A DNA stretch of 64,000 bases from Guillardia theta CCMP2712 (lineage: Eukaryota; Cryptophyceae; Pyrenomonadales; Geminigeraceae), in the NCBI RefSeq assembly GCF_000315625.1, contig NW_005434673.1:291275-355274 (forward strand), read 5' to 3'. The translations under genes and the position numbers were made by a program. Shown piece by piece: positions 10,848 through 22,500 of the stretch. The notes beneath the pieces are model-generated. The model did no database searches and was not told where the DNA came from. It saw only the letters and a list, made by a program, of their open reading frames with translations. Numbering within the stretch: position 1 is the stretch's first letter; each line of letters starts with the position of its first letter.

Positions 10848-11578
10848 GTAGCTCAAGAGCAGGATCGTGCTACAGGATCATCCCTGGTCTAAGGCTCCGT
10901 GGCATCGAGCAAGTGCAGGGATGTACCGCCCCTGCAGAGATGGTAGGTCAGACAGATGCTGGAGGGAGAGGGAGAACTGGGGAAGATAGACGGAGGAGAA
11001 GGGGAGAGGAAATGCTGAAGAAGACTTGCGGGGCGTTCAGGAACGCGGCAAGGCAGACTAACTCAGGAGGAAGAGGGAGGGACGAGAGAGGATCGGGCAG
11101 AAGAACAAAATCTGGCACAGAGAGGGCGAGGGTAGGAAGAGCAGAGGAGGAAGGCTGGGGGAAAGGGGAGTGTGGGATGGTCGCAGTACGATCTTGTTTT
11201 TTACATAATCAAGGGACTTGGAAGGCCCGGGGTAATAGGGTACCCAGAATTATCTAGTGATGCACTTAATAAAAACTATAGGTTTACAGGATGTATTCAT
11301 CCCATGCTTGCGAACAAGGGAACGGTTTGTGCACTACCGGATTCCCTTGGGAGGACAGCGGGTGCGAGCAGACGACGATGCCCTTGAAGCTCTCCTGCGA
11401 GATACCATCATGCTCTGTGAGCCTCCATGCCACCGCATCGTCGAGCGGATCCTGCACCATTCGCTGTCCTTGACCCTCGGCAAGTTCGGTACACAGACCG
11501 AATACATGATCCAGGGGGTCGTCATGTGAAGGAGCGCATGAAAACTTGTTGGTATATATGATGTAGAGATGCGCATCT
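10848..11578. other. Intergenic stretch with purine tract and an ORF open on both strands
   Basis: Positions 10960-11190 are purine-rich on + (GGGAGAGGGAGAAC-type), upstream of the minus-strand JmjC gene. Positions 11257-11529 are open on + for 90 codons and also on - (to 11284), see the separate entry. Nothing else is recognised. Confidence 0.35.
11257..11529 (+). CDS. Small ORF of uncertain strand and reality
   Basis: The + frame from the ATG at 11260 encodes about 89 residues (including RIPLGGQRVRADDDALEAL) and ends at a TGA 50 bases before the stop of the convergent minus-strand gene. The minus frame over the same bases (DPLDHVFGLCTELAEG, ending near 11284) is open as well and has a similar third-position GC bias, so codon use does not decide. 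There is no recognised family on either strand, and an AT-rich TATA-like stretch (AATAAAAACTATAG) precedes the + frame. Confidence 0.25.
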   Translation: MMHLIKTIGLQDVFIPCLRTRERFVHYRIPLGGQRVRADDDALEALLRDTIMLCEPPCHRIVERILHHSLSLTLGKFGTQTEYMIQGVVM

Positions 11579-13551
11579 TTATTTCGATCTCGAATCTTTC
11601 TTTGACATGACTTCACTGCCCTTGTCTTCGTTTCCACCGACAGATATCTCTGCATAGCTTGCTGGGGGAGAAGCGAGAATTAATGAACCGAGAAAGACGA
11701 AAGTTCCCCCCACCTTCCAACAGTTTTTCCGCCGTCTTCTTTCTGACTTCTTCCATCTCCCAGAACTGCCAAGTTGTCAATCCAGCCCGGAGGGTGGGGG
11801 CACACGACAGAGGTACCAAGAGCTCTTCCCTAGTAACTGGCTCCTCTTTCTCAATGCTGTATTGCTCCACCACGGAGCTATTCACCCCCCACAGCTCCAG
11901 CTGCACATCATGTAATTACGTAGCCAAACAAGACCAGAAGCACATCACATTCAAGTCTCGTCTGGATTGTATGAACTTCCCGGCTGCCTCGGCTTCCAAA
12001 GTGATGTTGTACCCCTTTTCCTTGTCCTTCGCAAAGAACAGGCTGTCAGTAAAGCACAGAATCATCCCCGTTGTCTCTTACCAGGGCCTTCTGGTGTTCA
12101 CGGAACGCGACATGATAGCTTTCATCCATTGCCTCACGTAACTTTCGTTCCCTCTCCAAGGAAGCGTGATCACGAGGATAACAGTCTGTAGCCTGCTAGT
12201 TGTAAATACTGCAGCACAAAGTCACCCAGAGCCTTTGGGAACCTTTGAGGATCCCGGGAAAGAAGTAAAGTTGGTCGGACAGACTACAGGGATAACTCCA
12301 GCAGGGCAATAGTATCCTTTCCTACAGGGCTGACAGACACCAGAAATAGGAAAATTCCCTTCACCACAATCTGTGTCAAAGGTTAGAGAGCTGTCCCCGC
12401 ACCGATTCAATACCGTTGACCTTGTTGGCTCCGCAACCTGCTCCTGACCTGAGCCTTGTCGTATTCTCTATTACTCATATGAACCTGCTCATGCCTGCCG
12501 ATTCGTCATCGTAGGAGACATGTGTGGGGGCAACATTCAAGACTGGAGAAACGGGGGTATGACAAAGGAGATGTGTAGGACAGTCGAGGATACATACAGT
12601 CCTGTACCGTTTGGCTATCGCTTCATTGAGGCCTGCGAAGGCTTTGTCACATCCTTTCATGCTTGCTTCCTACATCGACAAGGATTCCTCAGTAAAACAT
12701 GCCAACGTGCAACAACATCCTACTTTCATAGCCCTCTCAGCAGACAACTTCTCTTCAATGTTGCATTTGCAAATTCTTGTCAGTCCCTTCCCAACTGAAT
12801 CGCATGATGGCATTGCACGGTCGGACGGACAGTTCTCTTTTCCTGATAATGTCGTACTGAAGAAATTGATTTTCAAACATAGGCCCAGTCCAAGAGCGTT
12901 ACCTCACCATGAATCGAAAAAGCATTCAATTTTTCCACTTTGCTGTCGGAACAAAAGTTTGTTTGGCCACGTATGTGAGACAGGAAGCACGAGCAAAATT
13001 TGACGATCTCACCGTTGCATCCTTGGAGAAAGAAGGTTGTAGCTCGGGAAGCCACAAGACCCCTGACAAATTCTGATTGCAAGAAACTTCGGCCTGAGCC
13101 TGAATTTTGATCAGATCAGTCATGCAATCAGGCAGATTGCACAGTTGGAGAGATGTTGTACGTACAGCAGCATGCTTGGTGTCCTCTGACGACATTCTTG
13201 CATGCTCGATGCATATTTCTCCGAACTCTACGCACACCTCCGAGCATGACTTGCCCTCATCTCCATGCAGCCATCTTGGAGCCGGAAGAATTCCCTTCAA
13301 TTTCATCAATCGTGTCGAGCTCATAATGCGTCGCATGTCTGCAAAAACATCTCGCTTCACTGCAAAGTCGCGCGACCTCCTCGGAACCAGGTACCGGCGC
13401 AGCAAGTCTCAGGGATGTTGTGGGCCTTCAGGTCGATCTGGATCTTGCCATACTCGACCGAGAAGGTATCAACCTCACACAAGGAAGCCACTGATCCCTG
13501 CAGCCACCACAGCCACACTGTCGCAGCGACCCGCCACCGGCGACTCGACAT
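11579..13551 (-). CDS. Secreted cysteine-rich protein with GCC2/GCC3-type repeat
   Basis: A chain of exons reads as one gene. It begins MSSRRWRVAATVWLWWLQG, a signal peptide followed by a mature region starting near CEVDTF. Later exons carry VSCNQNLSGVLWLPELQ, a Cys-rich piece (CTTLSGKENCPSD, TRICKCNIEEKL), then CQPCRKGYYCPAGV with CPTNFTSFPGSS, which matches the CxxCPxGxYC pattern of ephrin-receptor-like GCC2/GCC3 domains. The C-terminal exons are charged and helical (RERKLREAMDESYHVAF, KALDKEKGYNI), ending at TAA 11579-11581. One intron (around 12500-12610) would be about 113 nt, longer than the rest; an alternative is that this region contains two genes split near 12475. About 430 residues if single. 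Function unknown. Confidence 0.5.
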
Positions 13552-15021
13552 GCACTGGCAAGCCTTGAGGAACACCAGGGACAGAAAGGCGGAAGTCAAA
13601 TTTGTCAAGGCCGGGGGGGCGTCGCTTTTGAAAGTTGAGCCTGGCGCCGTAGTAGTATAGTAGCCCCCCGGGCCCGCCGCCGCAGCGGCGGGCGCGCCCG
13701 GGCCAGGCCCGGCCGGAGCTTCCGCAGTCAGTGCGGCCTATCTTTTTACTCAAAGTTCAGCTAACTTGAGATCAGTACGAACCGTGACTGGTTGGCAGGA
13801 TCACGAGTCAGGGAACTTAAAGGGGCTCCCATTCAACTTCGGCGTGACTCCCGTACGGTCCGGATCGCATCTGAGTCTGGTCACAGTCGGCAACTTGTCC
13901 GAGCCTTCACACTGAAGTGGCAGCCGGGTCGCACTGTTGCGGCCCGTGCCAACAAGAGGTTTGCTCCAACTGAGTTGCCGCCGGGCACATGACCGTGACG
14001 GTGACCCTGGTACACCGGCGGTGCCCCCGGGCCCCGTGTGTTCAACGGCCGGGCACGAGGGTGATCCCGGAATGCCGCAGGGAAGCAACCCGGTCTTCCG
14101 GGCCGCAGGCAGATGCCGCAGGGAAGCAACTGGGATCACGAGTCAGTCGGTCACCGGCGTGTCGACGGTCCGTGATTCTTCTGCTGTAAATGTGCTGACC
14201 ACTGGCCCAAGTGGTCTTAGAGGCTTTATACGCCTCCCTACCAATGCCCGTTTAGTAGGATAAGGTTCGGTTGACTCTTTACCACACAAGAGCCTTGGAG
14301 GTTGGGCACCGTGTCGTCGTGCAAAACAGACAGCGTTGAAGGATAAAGTCAGCTCCTACTTGGATGCAATGAAATTTTGCTTCTAATTATCAAATTTCTT
14401 CTCAGAGAAAATTAAATTGGATCATGGTTCGCCTCGCTTCCGTGCCTGAAGGTCACATGGGCCCAAAGAAGCCGCTGAGAGCAAGAGATACTTGAGGTCA
14501 CGCACGATCTCAACCGTTGTAATTTCAGGACGGGATTACGACCCCGACACATTTCGATATCATGAAATATTTCAAATAATAGGGAAAATTTTGAACATTG
14601 AGAGGATACCTTGAATATCCTGTGATTGTACCCATGTGATATGAATGTGAAATAACTCTTTTTGGGATTGCTATTGTGTAAGGCTGCCCTGCCAGTCACG
14701 AGGGCTCGCAACATACTCCATGGACCCCACCTCACAACATAAAACCATAGTAGTACCCCAGTGGGAACCTAGTCAGATAAAGAGCATATCAGTAGGGGTG
14801 GGGTACCCTACCCTGTGTGATCGGACGACTCCTCCGAACTAGATAAGAAGTAGTCGTGCCACTGCAAACCACTCGCTATCGCCCTCCCCTTCCCCGCTGT
14901 TCACGTCTCGCAAACAATCAGCGTGAGCCATCGCAGTCTGGATAACTGTAAGGAGTCTCGACTCCTTGCTTTCAATACACTCTAGTGAATATCGAAGCAT
15001 CGAGGCCCTCCCCGCTCTATC
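13552..15021. promoter_or_regulatory. Long divergent intergenic region with GC-rich island and short direct repeats
   Basis: About 1.47 kb between divergent genes. Positions 13600-14180 are GC-rich with CCGGGCC runs, GCAGTCAGTGCGG and two copies of GATCACGAGTCAG (about 13800 and 14134). An 18-bp word, ATGCCGCAGGGAAGCAAC, is repeated at 14072-14089 and 14113-14130. Positions 14280-15000 are AT-richer with no supported gene; an open frame on the minus strand at 14412-14735 has no coding features. Confidence 0.4.
14072..14130. repeat. 18-bp direct repeat pair
   Basis: The same 18-base word occurs at 14072-14089 and 14113-14130, 41 bases start to start, inside the GC-rich island. There are no flanking features of a transposon. 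Confidence 0.7.
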
Positions 15022-15834
15022 ATGTCCACGACGATTTTTGCAAACTTTGAGCGAAACAATTTCAAGGTTGGAATCCCTGGTTTGGCGAACTCGAAAAGAC
15101 AAGCCATTGACATGACACAAGAGCCAGCGACGTTTTCGAAGACCCCTAGCATTGAAGATACAATGAACATCCAGCATATGATGAACTCTACCTTGAAGCA
15201 AGACAACGACACTTGCCCTCTGGATGCGATTCGGGGATATATCAAGTCCCTTGGAGAGAAATCAGACCTCAAGGGCGAATTTCAACTAGATATTTCTGGT
15301 TGCTCCTTCAAATCAGAATCGTCGGTGCGAGAAACATGCTCTGACACAGTGGAGACGGGCTCCACGGGGCGTCAGGAGGACAGAGAACATGTGATTGAGC
15401 GCGTGGCAGTGCTGCACATCGTCAACGACAAGTGGATCAAGATGCAGGTTTGTCAGGATCCTGCTCTTCCCAACTTTTGCCGGCTGCCGATGAGAAAACT
15501 CGATTCTTGCTGCTGGGATGAGATGGATTTGCCGGTGCATGAGATGGTCGAGGAGCTCTCTGGAAGAAGGTTACCAACGGACTACCAGCATTTCGATTTC
15601 CGCAGCGGGCTGCACTTTTACGAAGATGGTGATGGAAAATCTAGCTGTGTTCCTTCCTTCACAAGAGTGGTCATACGACGAGAAGGACCTGGGCATACCA
15701 AGGTAGATGTGATCGTACGCTCTGCAAATCTTGTTGCTCACTTTGTGAACAGGATATCAAGCTTTGCCCGGTCCAAAAAGTTTTGGATGGCTGGAAAGAA
15801 CCGATTCACCTTTGCGAATTTTCGAAACGGATAG
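15022..15834 (+). CDS. Intronless hypothetical protein
   Basis: A 270-codon frame without introns, starting MSTTIFANFERNNF. The first half is polar and probably flexible; the second half (from about residue 130) is richer in hydrophobic and aromatic residues (ERVAVLHIVNDKWIKMQV, DLPVHEMVEELSG, HFDFRSGLHFYEDG, SFTRVVIRREG), suggesting a folded domain. No signal peptide or membrane segment, no known family recognised. It is convergent with the thiamine gene (141 bases between stops). Confidence 0.55.
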   Translation: MSTTIFANFERNNFKVGIPGLANSKRQAIDMTQEPATFSKTPSIEDTMNIQHMMNSTLKQDNDTCPLDAIRGYIKSLGEKSDLKGEFQLDISGCSFKSESSVRETCSDTVETGSTGRQEDREHVIERVAVLHIVNDKWIKMQVCQDPALPNFCRLPMRKLDSCCWDEMDLPVHEMVEELSGRRLPTDYQHFDFRSGLHFYEDGDGKSSCVPSFTRVVIRREGPGHTKVDVIVRSANLVAHFVNRISSFARSKKFWMAGKNRFTFANFRNG

Positions 15835-15974
15835 TACAAGAGAGCGTGAAAATGGGTCTTTTGAGGTTGTAAAGTAGGAATGAAGATCAGGAAACGCGGA
15901 GGCCTTGACATTTCCCTCGAGCATCTCGAAGAGGAGTTCGAATCCAACCTTCCTTCTCACCTTTTCTCTTCCCC

Positions 15975-18900
15975 TCACTTGCCACGTGCAGTGAGCACCT
16001 GCTGCAGCAAATCAGCAGCTGCTGCCTTGGGATCGGGCTTGGCGAAGATGGCAGAGACAACAGCCACTCCAGAAGCTCCCGCCCTGGAACACAACCGTCA
16101 GGAGGAGGAGGAGCCATAACGTACGAGCCTGATGGCCTCCCCGCAGTTGCTTGCGTTGAGCCCGCCGATGGCGACACATGGAATATCACAGCCCTTACAC
16201 ACCTACCGATCCCTTGTTAGTCAGAGTAGCGCAAAAAGAATGGCAAGCTGGGTACCTTGCTGAGGCCCTCCAAACCTATGGCTGAGCTGTCCTTAGTACT
16301 CGTCGGGTAGACAGCACCTGAGCCGATGTAGTCTGCTCCGTCCTCTTGAGCCTTGATCGCCTCTTCTCCCGTCTTGACGCTGACACCGACGATCTTGTGG
16401 GGTCCGAGGAGGCGCCTCACCTCATCACAGGGCATGTCATCCTGTCCCACATGCACGCCATCCGCGTCGCAGGCCAAGGCGATGTCGACCCGGTCGTTGA
16501 CGATGAAGGGAACGTTGGCCGCCCGACAGATCGCCATGAGCTTTTTCGCCGTCTCAAGCATTTTTCTACTGTCCACGTCTTTCTGCCGCAGCTGGATGAT
16601 CGTTGCTCCTCCCTCAATTGCTTGGGAGACTGCATGCGAAAGTTCCATCCCCTGACCGGCGACACAAGAGTCATCGGTGACAGCATAGAGCGAGTAGTCG
16701 ACCAAACGCCCACGGTAGATGGATTGTCCTTGTGGAATGTCTGCAGTCCTGATCGCATGCATCATGGAGTGCTGGTCGTGCCAACAGACACTCTTGTAGC
16801 TGTGATGGAGAGGTCCATGGCCGCCTCCAATCAGAAGCGACGAGCTCGCCCGGATCGCGTCCCACACGAACATCTTTGCTCTCTTCACAGCCTCCACCAT
16901 GCGCATCCCTTGCGCGAGCCCCGCAGCGATGCTGGAGGCAAGGGTGCAACCAGTCCCGTGGGTGTTCTCTGAATCAAGCTTCCAGGCAGGGAAGACATGG
17001 CTCTCACCGGAGGAAGAGCAGTAGAGGACGTCAGGAATTATGCGGCTCCCCTCCACGTGGCCTCCCTTGATCATGACCCACTTGGGTCCCAGCTGGGCGA
17101 GCTCTCGAGCAGCATCGAGCATGTCCTCGGCTGTTCCGGAGATCGTTCTGTTAAGGAGCGCCATCGCCTCTGGCAGGTTGGGGGTGATGATGTCGGCCAG
17201 GGGGAAGAGAAGCTTCTTGATCTTGTCAATGGCCTCTGAATTGATGAGCTTGTCTCCGCTAGTCGCCACCATGACGGGGTCGACAACCCACTTCACGATC
17301 CCCTTCCTCGCGACCGCACTTACAGCTGCTTCCACGACGCTGGCAGAGGCCAACATGCCGGTCTTGATGACGTCAGCTCCAATGTCCTCCAGACAAACTT
17401 CGATCTGCTTGCGGAGAAACGAGGGGGAAACAGGCTCTACAGCTGCCACTCCTCTCGTGTTCTGCGCCGTGAGAGCTGCGATGGCCGTCATGCTGTATGC
17501 TCCCAACGCTTGACAGGCCTTGATGTCTGCTTGAATGCCAGCACCTCCTCCACTGTCTGATCCTGCGATGATCAGAACCCTCGGAATCTTCGGACTTGAC
17601 ATTGGAAAGCCAGAAAACTTGCTCTTCAATAGGAGGTTGAATTTCTCTTGGCCCTGCTGAGAGACCGTAGAAGAGGGAAAGTGGTTGAGAACCGAGAAGA
17701 AGATGCTCGCGCCGGCCTTGCAGTATTCAACACAGTCTCGCTCACTCAGCCCGTGTTCGCTCGGTGCGATCTGCTCCACCTCTTTCGCCAGCTCGTCCTG
17801 AAAGCTCAGAATACCCTTGAAGGAGTCCAAAGTCGTCGACTGCAACTTGTTTGAAGCAGAGTTCTCTTGCAGGAAGTTGCAGAAAGATATGAAAGTGTGG
17901 GTGAACGAAGCGAGGATGAGGGAAGCAGCATACTTGGAGTAAGCTCTTGTGCTGTCTACCAACTCTCTCCATGAAGGGATCATGCGGAGCCAGTGCGTGC
18001 GATCAGAATCCGATAGAAGTCCATGATCCTGAAATGACGGAGTTCGGTTCACAATGCTTCCCGCAGCCCTCATTAAGGTCTCAAGTTCCTTCTCAACATT
18101 CTCGTTGAACAGGAGACACGCCATCATGCGGTGAGATAGACACCTCTGAATCTCGCTCTGTGACGACGCCAGGAGTTGGCTCAAAGGCAAATGGAGCTTC
18201 TCAGTCTTTGTGACGTCTTCGATCCTGTAAACTTTCATCTTCGAGTTTCTGTCCAGGTAAGGCGCTTCCATTTCGTAGAGATTCTCTATCATCTTCACCC
18301 TGAGAACTCCAGGATTTCGAGCATGACAAACCTCAGCAGAAACGCCGAGGAGGACAAAGGCCGCGCAAGTCGCTTCCAGCACACAGGACGGTTCGCTCGC
18401 CACACAAGACGCCACAAGAGCCGAGAGCGAGCAACCAACTCCCGTGATCTTCGTCATCAGAGCATCTCCATTGTGAACCTCGACAACGATCTTCCCGTCT
18501 GTGATGCGATCAACGCTTCCGCTGATAGCAACGACACATTCCTGACGCCGAGCCAGTGCGATCGCAGCAGGTAAAGCCTCATCCGTGGTATCGGTAGCGT
18601 CAGCTCCTCTTCCGAACGACTTTCTCTCTTCACTCTTTGTGCATGCCATGGACAGCGCGAGGATCTCGCTGGCGTTTCCTCGGATCACCGTAGGCTTGTA
18701 GTCCAGCGCCCTGACGCAGTTGTTTGTCCTGAAGGTCGTACTCCCACAGGCGACAGGGTCCAGCACCCATGGCTTGCGAAGATCCCGTGCGAACTTCATG
18801 GCTGCCTCTACCTCCACCACTCTTGCAGGAGTAAGGCTGCCCATGTTGACTGCCGCGGCATCTGCCTTCTTCATGAATTCCGCCGTTTCCTCTGCGGCGC

Positions 18901-19069
18901 ACACCATGGCCGGAGACGAGCCCACTGCCAAGAGCACGTTAGCCGTGATGTCCATGGAGACAGGAGTCTGCAGGCACTGGATCAAGGGAACTTTCTCTCT
19001 CAGGTGCTGTAGAATCTGTCCAGGTGATCGCTGGAGCAAGTGAAGATCCGACATGTTTGGAAATTGCAT
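15975..19069 (-). CDS. Trifunctional thiamine biosynthesis protein (ThiM-ThiD-ThiE)
   Basis: Exons 16256-19069, 16129-16202 and 15975-16083 total 2,997 bases, 998 residues. Residues about 10-270 are hydroxyethylthiazole kinase (ThiM): AVGSSPAMVCAAEE, WVLDPVACGSTTFR, VIRGNASEILAL, TKITGVGCSLSALVASCV. About 290-500 is a helical linker without clear family. About 500-770 is HMP-phosphate kinase (ThiD): IIAGSDSGGGAGIQADIKA, ALTAQNTRGV, PVMVATSGDKL, NTHGTGCTLASSIAAGLAQG. The end is thiamine-phosphate synthase (ThiE): YAVTDDSC, IQLRQKD, NDRVDIALACDADGVHVG, GSGAVYPTSTK and, across the last introns, VAIGGLNASNCGEAIR then AGASGVAVVSAIF. It would make both thiazole- and pyrimidine-phosphates and join them to thiamine monophosphate. 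No obvious organelle targeting sequence. Confidence 0.88.
16084..16128 (-). other. GC-AG intron in the ThiE part
   Basis: The 45-nt intron begins GCTCGT (transcribed strand) after AG and ends CCAG. Only this donor keeps the frame and gives the expected ThiE ending, with AIR followed directly by AGASGVAVVSAI. The GT three bases downstream would shift the frame. The exon lengths then sum to a whole number of codons. Confidence 0.7.
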
Positions 19070-19576
19070 AGCAAAAAGCAGCCTCCTTCCGCTGGTATTA
19101 CCCAGAGCAAGTTCAAAGGGTGTTTCTCAGCTCACCACTCCCTCTGGTGGCACCCCTGGCTGATGCTGCTGCTCAAGTCCTGCAATGAAGGAAGTCACAT
19201 GAACGAACGCAGCAAGATTGGAACGCAAACAGCACAAGGAAGCATGAACTTTCACTCTCTACATCTTCCTCTTCCTCATCATATCTGCTCATGTCTACTT
19301 GCTCTTCCCTTCAACATCGCTCTTTTCTTGTAATCCTCTGCTTCATCCCCATAGTCCCCCAAGCTCTTCTCGTTCCTCCCTCGCCTGCTTCCCCGGCCTC
19401 CTACGAGCCATAGCCGCGCCCTGTCTTTGTCTTTGCGGGCCGAGATCCGGCCAAATTCCCGGGGCCTGAGAGTTCCGCCGGGCCCGGACCGCCCGCTCAC
19501 TGAGAGAAAAGGCCGCGCTCAGACGGTCATAGATTTCCTTCTCATAAAAGCTTTACATGACATTCAATTTACATTC
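19070..19576. promoter_or_regulatory. Intergenic region upstream of the thiamine gene
   Basis: Between the start of the thiamine gene and the stop of the giant gene, both on the minus strand. Positions 19435-19530 form a small GC-rich island (GCCGGGCCCGGACC, followed by GCTCACTGAGAG). I looked for a TPP riboswitch in the 5' leader of the thiamine gene and did not see a convincing pair of conserved TPP motifs. Confidence 0.35.
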
Positions 19577-22500
19577 CTACTCATCTACTTCCCAGCAGAT
19601 GATGCGTTCAGGATCGCAGTCCAGCTGCTTCCCGAGCTCATCTCGAAGTGTCTCGACGTCAAAGTCCTCGTCCAAGAGCAGGATCAGAGTGTCGGCATCT
19701 TCCTCGTCCTCCTCACCGTCCCTGAACGCTTCCTCCACCTTCTCGTTCCAGCCCGACCGCCCGGCCTTCTCAGGCAGCTCTTGCTCTCCCATGACCAAGT
19801 TCTTCTCGAAGTCGACGCTCATGGCGTCCTGCTCCTCCTCCTCCTCCTCAGAGCCCTCGCTACTGGTCGAGATGCTCTTGAAGTCCGAGAGGGAAGAAAG
19901 TTCCTCCCTATCCACCTCGACACCGATGCGGTTCCCGTAGTTGGTGATCTTCTCTGCAAAGATCACTTTCTTCGCAGCGTCCCTGTGCATCTTGTAGTCA
20001 ACCTCCTCCTCCTGCACCTGCTTCTGATAGTTGGCATCCGCCGCCAGCTCCTTCAGCATCTGCACCATCTGCGATCCGATCTGAACTTGCCTAAGGACAA
20101 ACTTGAGGGCCTCGCGCGACTCTCGGATGATTTCTTCCGTCTTATCAGAGATGCGCGAGAACTCGATCTGCTTGTCCATCCGACGGTTCAGAAACGCGTC
20201 CGCGCACGCCAGGGCGATGGCGATGACAACTGGAGAAAAAGGAGGATGAGTCGCAGGGGACATGCGATCTGGTGCAGACCTGTGTTGATGACTCCGTAAA
20301 GGGTCGTGCTGACCGCCGTGAAGGAGGCGAAGCAGACAAGGAGGAAGGCGTCAAGGACAGCGAGGACGATGAAGGTGATCATGCACTGCTGGAGGATCCT
20401 GATGCGCGAATGGCCCAACTTGTGCCTCAGCCGCGCGGCCTGCAACAATCACGGTTAGACCGCAACACAGGAGGAAGGGAGGTTGAGAGACCTTCTGGTT
20501 CAAGAGGATCGCGACAAGATCTGTGTTGAAACCCCTTGACAAGACAGGAGCCACTCTTGCTATCTTATCGTCGATCGCCCGGACAATGCGCTTCTTGATG
20601 ATGGAGGACTTGGAGTACCTGCGGTAGACGACGACAAACAATCCTGCTATCGCTGTCACGTACGGGCAGAACCTGGCAGTGTCAAAGAGAATGCCGAGGC
20701 AGATCCACACGATGACGGCGCAAGCGTAAGTGAGGGAGATGACGAGAGCGATGGACAGAGCGATGTAGAAGATCCTTCTCAAGATGCGCCGAAACTTGTT
20801 CATCCTGATGGTCGTGTAGTGGGCGATGAGTTCGGCGATGAAGATTCCTAGCAGGGCGGCGTCGAGGAGGTTCAAGATCAGAGTGTAGGAGCTCATCTTA
20901 GCCCGGCACTTGGCCGGGTCTGCAGCCTGAGGACAAATGAACTTGTCCTTGGCGGAGTCGATCTGTATGCCCAGCAGGAGTATGGGAAGCAGGAGGACGC
21001 AAGCGAACGCGACTTGGAAGAGCGTGACCAAGAAGGTGAGCTGGACAGACTTGGACTCCTTGGGATCGAAGAGCTGCAGCTCCACGAAGTAGAAGAAGCT
21101 CGTCTGCTTCACGATCTCTTCCTCGTCGGCGATCGAGAGGTCGTTGGAGACATTCTGCTCCTCTGCGTCGTCCCCACTCGTGTGCGCGCTCTGCAGCAGC
21201 TTCCTCTGGGCGGTTGTGTTGTCCCGCAGCATCCTGCGGTAGTCCAGGATCTCCCGGTTCGCGAGTCTCAGGATGGAGTAGACCAGGGAGAGAGCGACGA
21301 GGATAGGGATGCATATGGCCAGTACCAGGAAGACCAAGTACATCGGGCGGGTCGAGTAGCTCTCCTGTACCATCGAGTAGTCTCCTGTCTTGGGGTCGGT
21401 CTTGAACACGATGAAGGGTTTGCCCGGCTCACTGTAAGCAAGGAAGGAAGTGGAAGGGAGCTCGTTGGCTCCGATAGCAGTCCACAAGATCGAATAAGCG
21501 TTCTTGATGTAGTTGGCGTTCAGCTCGTCAGGGATCTTGGCCTGCATCAGTCTGCGCGCACTTCCTGGGTACTTGGAGCTCAACATGCTCCTGCCGTACG
21601 CGTCCAGGTTGCCTCCGAAAGTGACAGTTCCAGCCGGTAACTGCTCGGGGGCAGAGGAGGAATCGAAATACGGGCATGGTGAAGGCACAAAGTTGACAAA
21701 CACGGCCGTGCTGGAGGGGACGACAATCCCAAAGGTGAGGATCTCCAGAAGCTCTCGAGTGAAGACCAGGTAGCGCGGGTCAGACACCCACACGAACTTC
21801 CCAAAGGGGGCTCCGGGCCCCTGCAGGTTGATCTCAAACCAGTCCTCCGTCGGTCGGTTGGCTCCTCCGGGATTGAAGACCGACTGCAAACCGTCTAGGC
21901 CGGAAGGCGACAACCCGACAGTTCGGTTGCCGTTGAGCCCGTCGTAGACGTAGTAGCGATCGAGCGTGCCCCTGCCTGCGAAGGGCGGTAGCCTTGTCTC
22001 CGAGATCGTGCTGTACTGAATTTCTCCTGTCTCCGATGTCAGGTCGACGTACCGCACTTGCAGACCAGGTTCGGGGCTCTTCCTGTAGGGGAGGAGAGTA
22101 CCAGAGCTGTACTTGCTGCAACTCCACATGCATGCGACAGAGGTGATGTTCTTGAAGACGGTTGCAGTGGGGGAGAGCCCTAGGTTCTGCAGCTCGAACC
22201 TGTTCAACTTTACGCTGGTTGTCACGTTCCGACAGGAGATGTCGCACAGATCTTTGTATGAGAAGGAATCTGTGAGGACAGTCGGCAGGGCTGAGACGAG
22301 GCACACTTTGTTCTCGCTCTGCTTCACGCTCACCATAGATTGAATCTGCATCTTTTCATCGTCACTTGTACTCATGATGACGTCAGCATTGACGGTTGAG
22401 ATCTGAACTTGGTCAAAGGAAGCGTTACGGATTGAGATCAGTCCAGCCGTGACATTGGCTTGGAACAGACGAGCCTTGGAATTGAAGAGACTCAACTTGA

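Noticed and set aside
16346-16972. 208-codon + strand frame within the thiamine gene
   Set aside because: Shadow of clearly coding ThiE/ThiD sequence on the other strand.
19070-19500. Possible TPP riboswitch in the leader of the thiamine gene
   Set aside because: A CTGAGA word exists but on the wrong strand and without the second conserved TPP element at a suitable distance.
19427-20299. 290-codon + strand open frame opposite the C-terminus of the giant gene
   Set aside because: It is antisense to the acidic tail; Leu-rich shadow of GAG/GAA codons.
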